Part shown: piece after piece, positions 60,401 through 64,000 of the stretch
Position numbering within the stretch: the stretch's first letter is position 1
How the letters are laid out: every line of letters starts with the position of its first letter
NCBI GenBank assembly: GCA_036897525.1
Contig: JAYMTJ010000026.1
Coordinates: forward strand, 44,811-108,810
Direction of reading: 5' to 3'
DNA from: Pelargonium x hortorum
Taxonomy: Eukaryota; Streptophyta; Magnoliopsida; Geraniales; Geraniaceae
DNA length: 64,000 nucleotides
The notes under the pieces: model-generated
Database searches by the model: none
Seen by the model: the letters and a program-made list of their open reading frames with translations, nothing else
Told to the model about the DNA's origin: nothing
Position numbers and translations under genes: made by a program

Positions 60401-63400
60401 TTACTTATATCTCAAACCTGCGTACTTCTTAATATGGAAAACTGAAGTAAATGTTTGAAATGTAGAAAAAAATCGTACACAGGACCCAGTTAACTGTTGA
60501 TATGGCGCACGAAAAGGCCCTGAGATCAATTTACCAGAATGAGATATTTATTCAAATTCTAGATTTTTTGTTGTAAAGAATTAATTTACTTTATTTAATC
60601 CCGCTCCACTGATGTAAGCATAATAAGGTAACTCCTCCGGTTTTTTCGAGTTATTTAAAGTAAGACTCTACTCTAATAGATGCGCCAACTTCCAAACTAC
60701 AGTAAAACACTATTTAAGGAAAAAATAAGGCTGCTTTCAATACTGTGCTGCTACCATAGCACCTACAAAAAAATTCATAGCTAAAAAAGTGTAAATCATT
60801 TAAAGAAAGGTAAAGTTTTCTTGTAAGTGATTCATAACGCAGTTTTTTTGCAGGTTTATAAGTTAGCTATTTAACTTATAACACGCAAAGGCCAGGACTG
60901 AATCTCCTTTAGAGTAATGACTTTCTACTGACTTGAGTCCCTATTTTTTTTTTACTAAATACCAAAATCAAGCAAGAATCCTAGAGCTTCCAATAGACTT
61001 AAATCTAAAACACTTAACTTGAAAATGACTTTCTATTTCTGGGACTAGTTAGAAACCCCTTTTCCAAGCAGGCGCTTGTGTGACAAAAAAACTTAGAGTA
61101 CAAATTACAGAAAGCCAGTATCTTTTATAGCCTGTAGTTTATATTATTAACTAACCTCCAAAGGGAGCCCCACCTTAACTTTATTTTGATAATCCGCCGT
61201 TCTAGCCTCAAAAGGGGAATCCTAGCATGTTTGGCTTTTATCAAAACTTGTGTAAACGAGTTTCTGTAAGCAAAAAAAGAAGGAAACGCCGGAAATTCTA
61301 TACCACATATTACCACTTCTTTCAACTTAACAGCTAGTACTTCAAGTTAACTCGCTTCTCTAGAAACTCCATTATATATCTAACTAAAAACGGGAAGGTT
61401 TATTCGCTTAGGATAGGAATCTTTGTAGTACTTTATAAAGTAATAGGAGTCTGGGTAGTTTTAGAGGTCTTTTTTATCTTCTTCCATCATATGTTCACAA
61501 GAATTGAAATTAGTTAGTTAAAGGGGTGTCCTACAAAAAAAGAAAGCTAAACCTAGCGAACTCGTGCCTAATTCAGATCTTATTATATCTGACATATGTC
61601 ACATGGAGACCCTGCCGATAAAAAAAACTAACTCATAGCTGTATCCACTTTTTAGTAAAGTCAAGAGACATAGACTGTAGATTTCAAGCTCAAATAAGAA
61701 TTGAAAACTTTCATGAAAGAGTTTAGCCCTTCCCCTTGTCTAGTGCTTCTAGTCAAAGCATATAGAGTCCTTTAGACTTCTGTACGTGCACCTGTCATAT
61801 TTAATTAAATAAGACTGACCAATTCAAAAATCAAGTAAAAAAAAGTAGATGGATTCCCTTTGTTTGTAAGTATTAGGGCTTTAACTGAAATATCTATACT
61901 CCCCTCTCGCATAAAAAGTGTACCTTGTGCTTTATTCTAGACCCCCTTGTAAGAAAGAGTAAGAGATGGAATTTTTAATCAGGTCTTTCTTTAGCTTTTG
62001 AGGAATATATAAGGTTCACTAAAATCATCCTACACCTTACGTTTTCCCCGCTTGTCAACCTTCCTATTAGTTCTGGTCTTCATACTTAGAATACTTATTT
62101 ACAAATAAAAAAGAGGTTTGGGAAGAAACCTAATATAACCTATGTCTAAAACTTCTTTCGAGAAAGACTGTTGGTAACTCTGGGGTATAGTCCTTTGTTT
62201 TGGTAAGGATCTTTAGTGCAAGAACTTGATTCTGAATATAGTACCCTACATTTCGGAAATATACCTCGTGTTCTTATTTTGTATCTTCTAAGAGCGTTCC
62301 TTAATGACTGCTTCGAGAGTGTCCTATCTTGTTGAAGTTTAAGCGGCTATACTTCTTAGCTATACATACAAGGCTTCCTTTTCAAGGGAAAATTCTGCTA
62401 GTAATAAATACAAGATTTTATTCCTTAATTTGGATTGCCTACTGTATAGAATTTCTCCAACTTATAGCTGAGACTTTTAGCATATCCAAAAACTTCCGAC
62501 ATATTTTTACTACAAGACTTTTTACAAATACCCAACAGGAATTCTATCCCACCCAGTACTTTAATAGGTTCTAAAACCAGCAACCCCTACTCCTTTAGTT
62601 TAGCTTGAAAACTCAATAATTTATAAGTTAACAACGCGTAAGGAATGAGCGAGCTGCTTTTGTAGTAATTAAATATTAAAAAAAATTAGCAGTATTTCAA
62701 TTTACAGAATATCTTAAAATTTTGGAGTATAGTCCTTTTTTTAGGTATCCTATATTTGTGGCTTTGTTCAAAAAAAGCTGTGGTAAACCTCTTGTTATGG
62801 GAATCCAAATACCTTAGCGTTGGTCAAGACTTAATCTATAAAATATATCTTGCAAAATGGGTTTTCCTTGGCTTAGCCTCTTTAATATGATTCGGAAGCT
62901 GCAGTTTTAATACGTAAGAAGATTCAAGAGCCCCGCCCTTTTTTTCCCAGTGCAAAGACTTCTAAATATCCTTATTACGAAAAGCTCCTAGATAGAGCAG
63001 TTGTTAAATCTAGTATATACTTGCTGTAAGTCCATTATAGTAATTACTAGTTGCAAAGCCCCGAAGTGTACTCTGCTTAATAATTCTCCTGTAAAGGGGT
63101 CCAAAAAAAAGAAAGGTCAAGAGTTCAAGTCCTACTGTATTTTGTAAAGGGAGACCTCGTACTTTAATAAGGATACTTTTGTTAGTTATTTACTACACTA
63201 ACCTTGATCCAGGGAGTGCCGTTGACTCAGTTAATTAGTTATACTAGTTTCTCTTAACTTTTTTTAATTATATTAATCCCCTTTGAGAAAAGAAAAGTTC
63301 GTCCTTTAGACTACAGGATTCCTTATAAAAAAGACCAAATTGGGTTACACAGGAAAATTTTTAAGCAAAGAAAGGCTTGTGATGCGTTTTTAAAGCGCTT

Positions 63401-64000
63401 CCTTTAGTGCGAATTTATAAGATATACTGAAAGTTCTACTCTATTCTAAAAAAAATGCTAATTGCGATTTTATCATAAGTGTCCTGAGATAGGTATTTAT
63501 TTGAGGCACCTTTCAGAGTATATCTAGTACTATATAAAATTCTAAGGTTACAAAGTTTTTAACAAACAAAATTGCAAGCAGTAACAGTATCTAATTCAAG
63601 GACTGTGCTAGTAAGCGAGGTTAAACTCATTAGAACATTTTAGATAAGAGACCACAAGATATATAAGTTAAGTCTACTAGGCTTCGCCTTTTATCCCAGT
63701 ACTAAGGGGAGCTCTTTAACTTCTTCCTTGGAGCAGGCCTGAAACCTGAAAGGGTATCCATATAAAAGAAATTCAGAGGCTTTCTTGGATGTGTTTAGAA
63801 ACCGGTAAAACTTACACTTTTTTATCGAGATTCCTCACTTGTTATTAAAGCGAGCTCTCTCCTTTCGGTGGGTTTTACCATGATATCTCCCAGAGAATCC
63901 CCTAGTAGAAACTTTGTAATAGTAAAAAAAGGCTTTATACTTTCCTAGAATCTTCTAAGGCATTTTTTGTCTAATTAAGGGGTACCCCAGGGTATGCTAA

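Larger units (their letters stand above)
50111..64000. other. non-coding stretch
   Basis: No gene was recognised in nearly 14 kb. Palindromes GGGCCC (50503), GGGTACCC (52966, 63980) and GGGGCCCC (59912) are scattered through it, and short TA runs lie near 54770 and 59205. T-loop-like motifs lie near 53490 (+), 54401 (+) and 60330 (-). All open frames are under 85 codons and mutually unrelated. Confidence 0.65.

Noticed and set aside
63080-63140. Possible tRNA-Thr-like arm (CTCCTGTAAAGG ... AGAGTTCAAGTCC)
   Set aside because: The spacing is disturbed by an A-rich run, there is no D-arm, and the stem is weak.
1-64000. CRISPR array, phage, integron or transposon
   Set aside because: No regularly spaced identical repeats, no transposase, integrase or capsid-like frames, and no terminal inverted repeats bounding a frame.
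1-64000. Group II intron domain V or group I core
   Set aside because: I looked for the AGC...GTACGGTT-type hairpin and found only isolated words (for example near 2460, 37980 and 48470) that do not fold into domain V.

Overview
This is a 64 kb gene desert. Base composition is A+T-rich (about one third G+C by eye). No open frame exceeds about 120 codons on either strand, and that is roughly what stop-codon frequency at this composition gives by chance in 128,000 codon positions (my rough estimate). I recognise no intact protein gene, rRNA, group I or II intron core, transposase, integrase, origin or CRISPR array. I therefore annotate fragments, repeats and structured sites, and describe the empty stretches as empty.

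Origin: the only sequences I can tie to known families are broken tRNA genes. They look like organellar, plant-mitochondrial types: tRNA-Asp(GUC) of the plastid/bacterial type near 19.5 kb, tRNA-Gln near 21.3 kb, and the two halves of tRNA-Ser(GCU) at 22.2 and 36.4 kb. The best guess is intergenic DNA of a greatly expanded organelle genome, probably mitochondrial, of a plant or alga. Confidence is low, because the G+C content is below that of most land-plant mitochondria as I know them, and the tRNA likenesses are judged from memory.

Layout: 1-8.0 kb is featureless A+T-rich DNA with short palindromes and one tandem duplication. 8.0-8.5 kb is an A+C-rich, strand-asymmetric low-complexity patch. 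8.5-18 kb holds a degraded tRNA-like arm (9.3 kb), a short Lys/Gln-rich frame (16.0 kb) and a strong 12-bp hairpin (16.4 kb). 18.0-22.3 kb carries four tRNA-derived fragments. 22.3-27 kb contains C-rich islands. 27.2 kb has an outlying member of a diverged repeat family whose other six members lie at 33.2-36.2 kb. 28.7 and 29.6 kb have weak tRNA-Lys-like arms. 32.9-36.5 kb is the most structured part: the repeat family, other degenerate duplications, a lysine-rich 83-codon open frame, a Ser/Lys-rich frame over a short tandem repeat, and the 3' half of tRNA-Ser. 36.5-49.4 kb is mostly featureless, with small exact duplications and a second Lys-rich fragment at 40.6 kb. 49.5-50.1 kb is a G+C-richer island with clustered GTACAGT words. 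50.1-64 kb is again featureless apart from a 10-bp inverted repeat and scattered palindromes.

No gene set works together here. The two themes that the ordinary annotation does not explain are (a) a diverged repeat family that partly preserves one reading frame, and (b) an apparent excess of G+C-rich 6-12 bp palindromes (GGGCCC, GGGTACCC) spread through the window.
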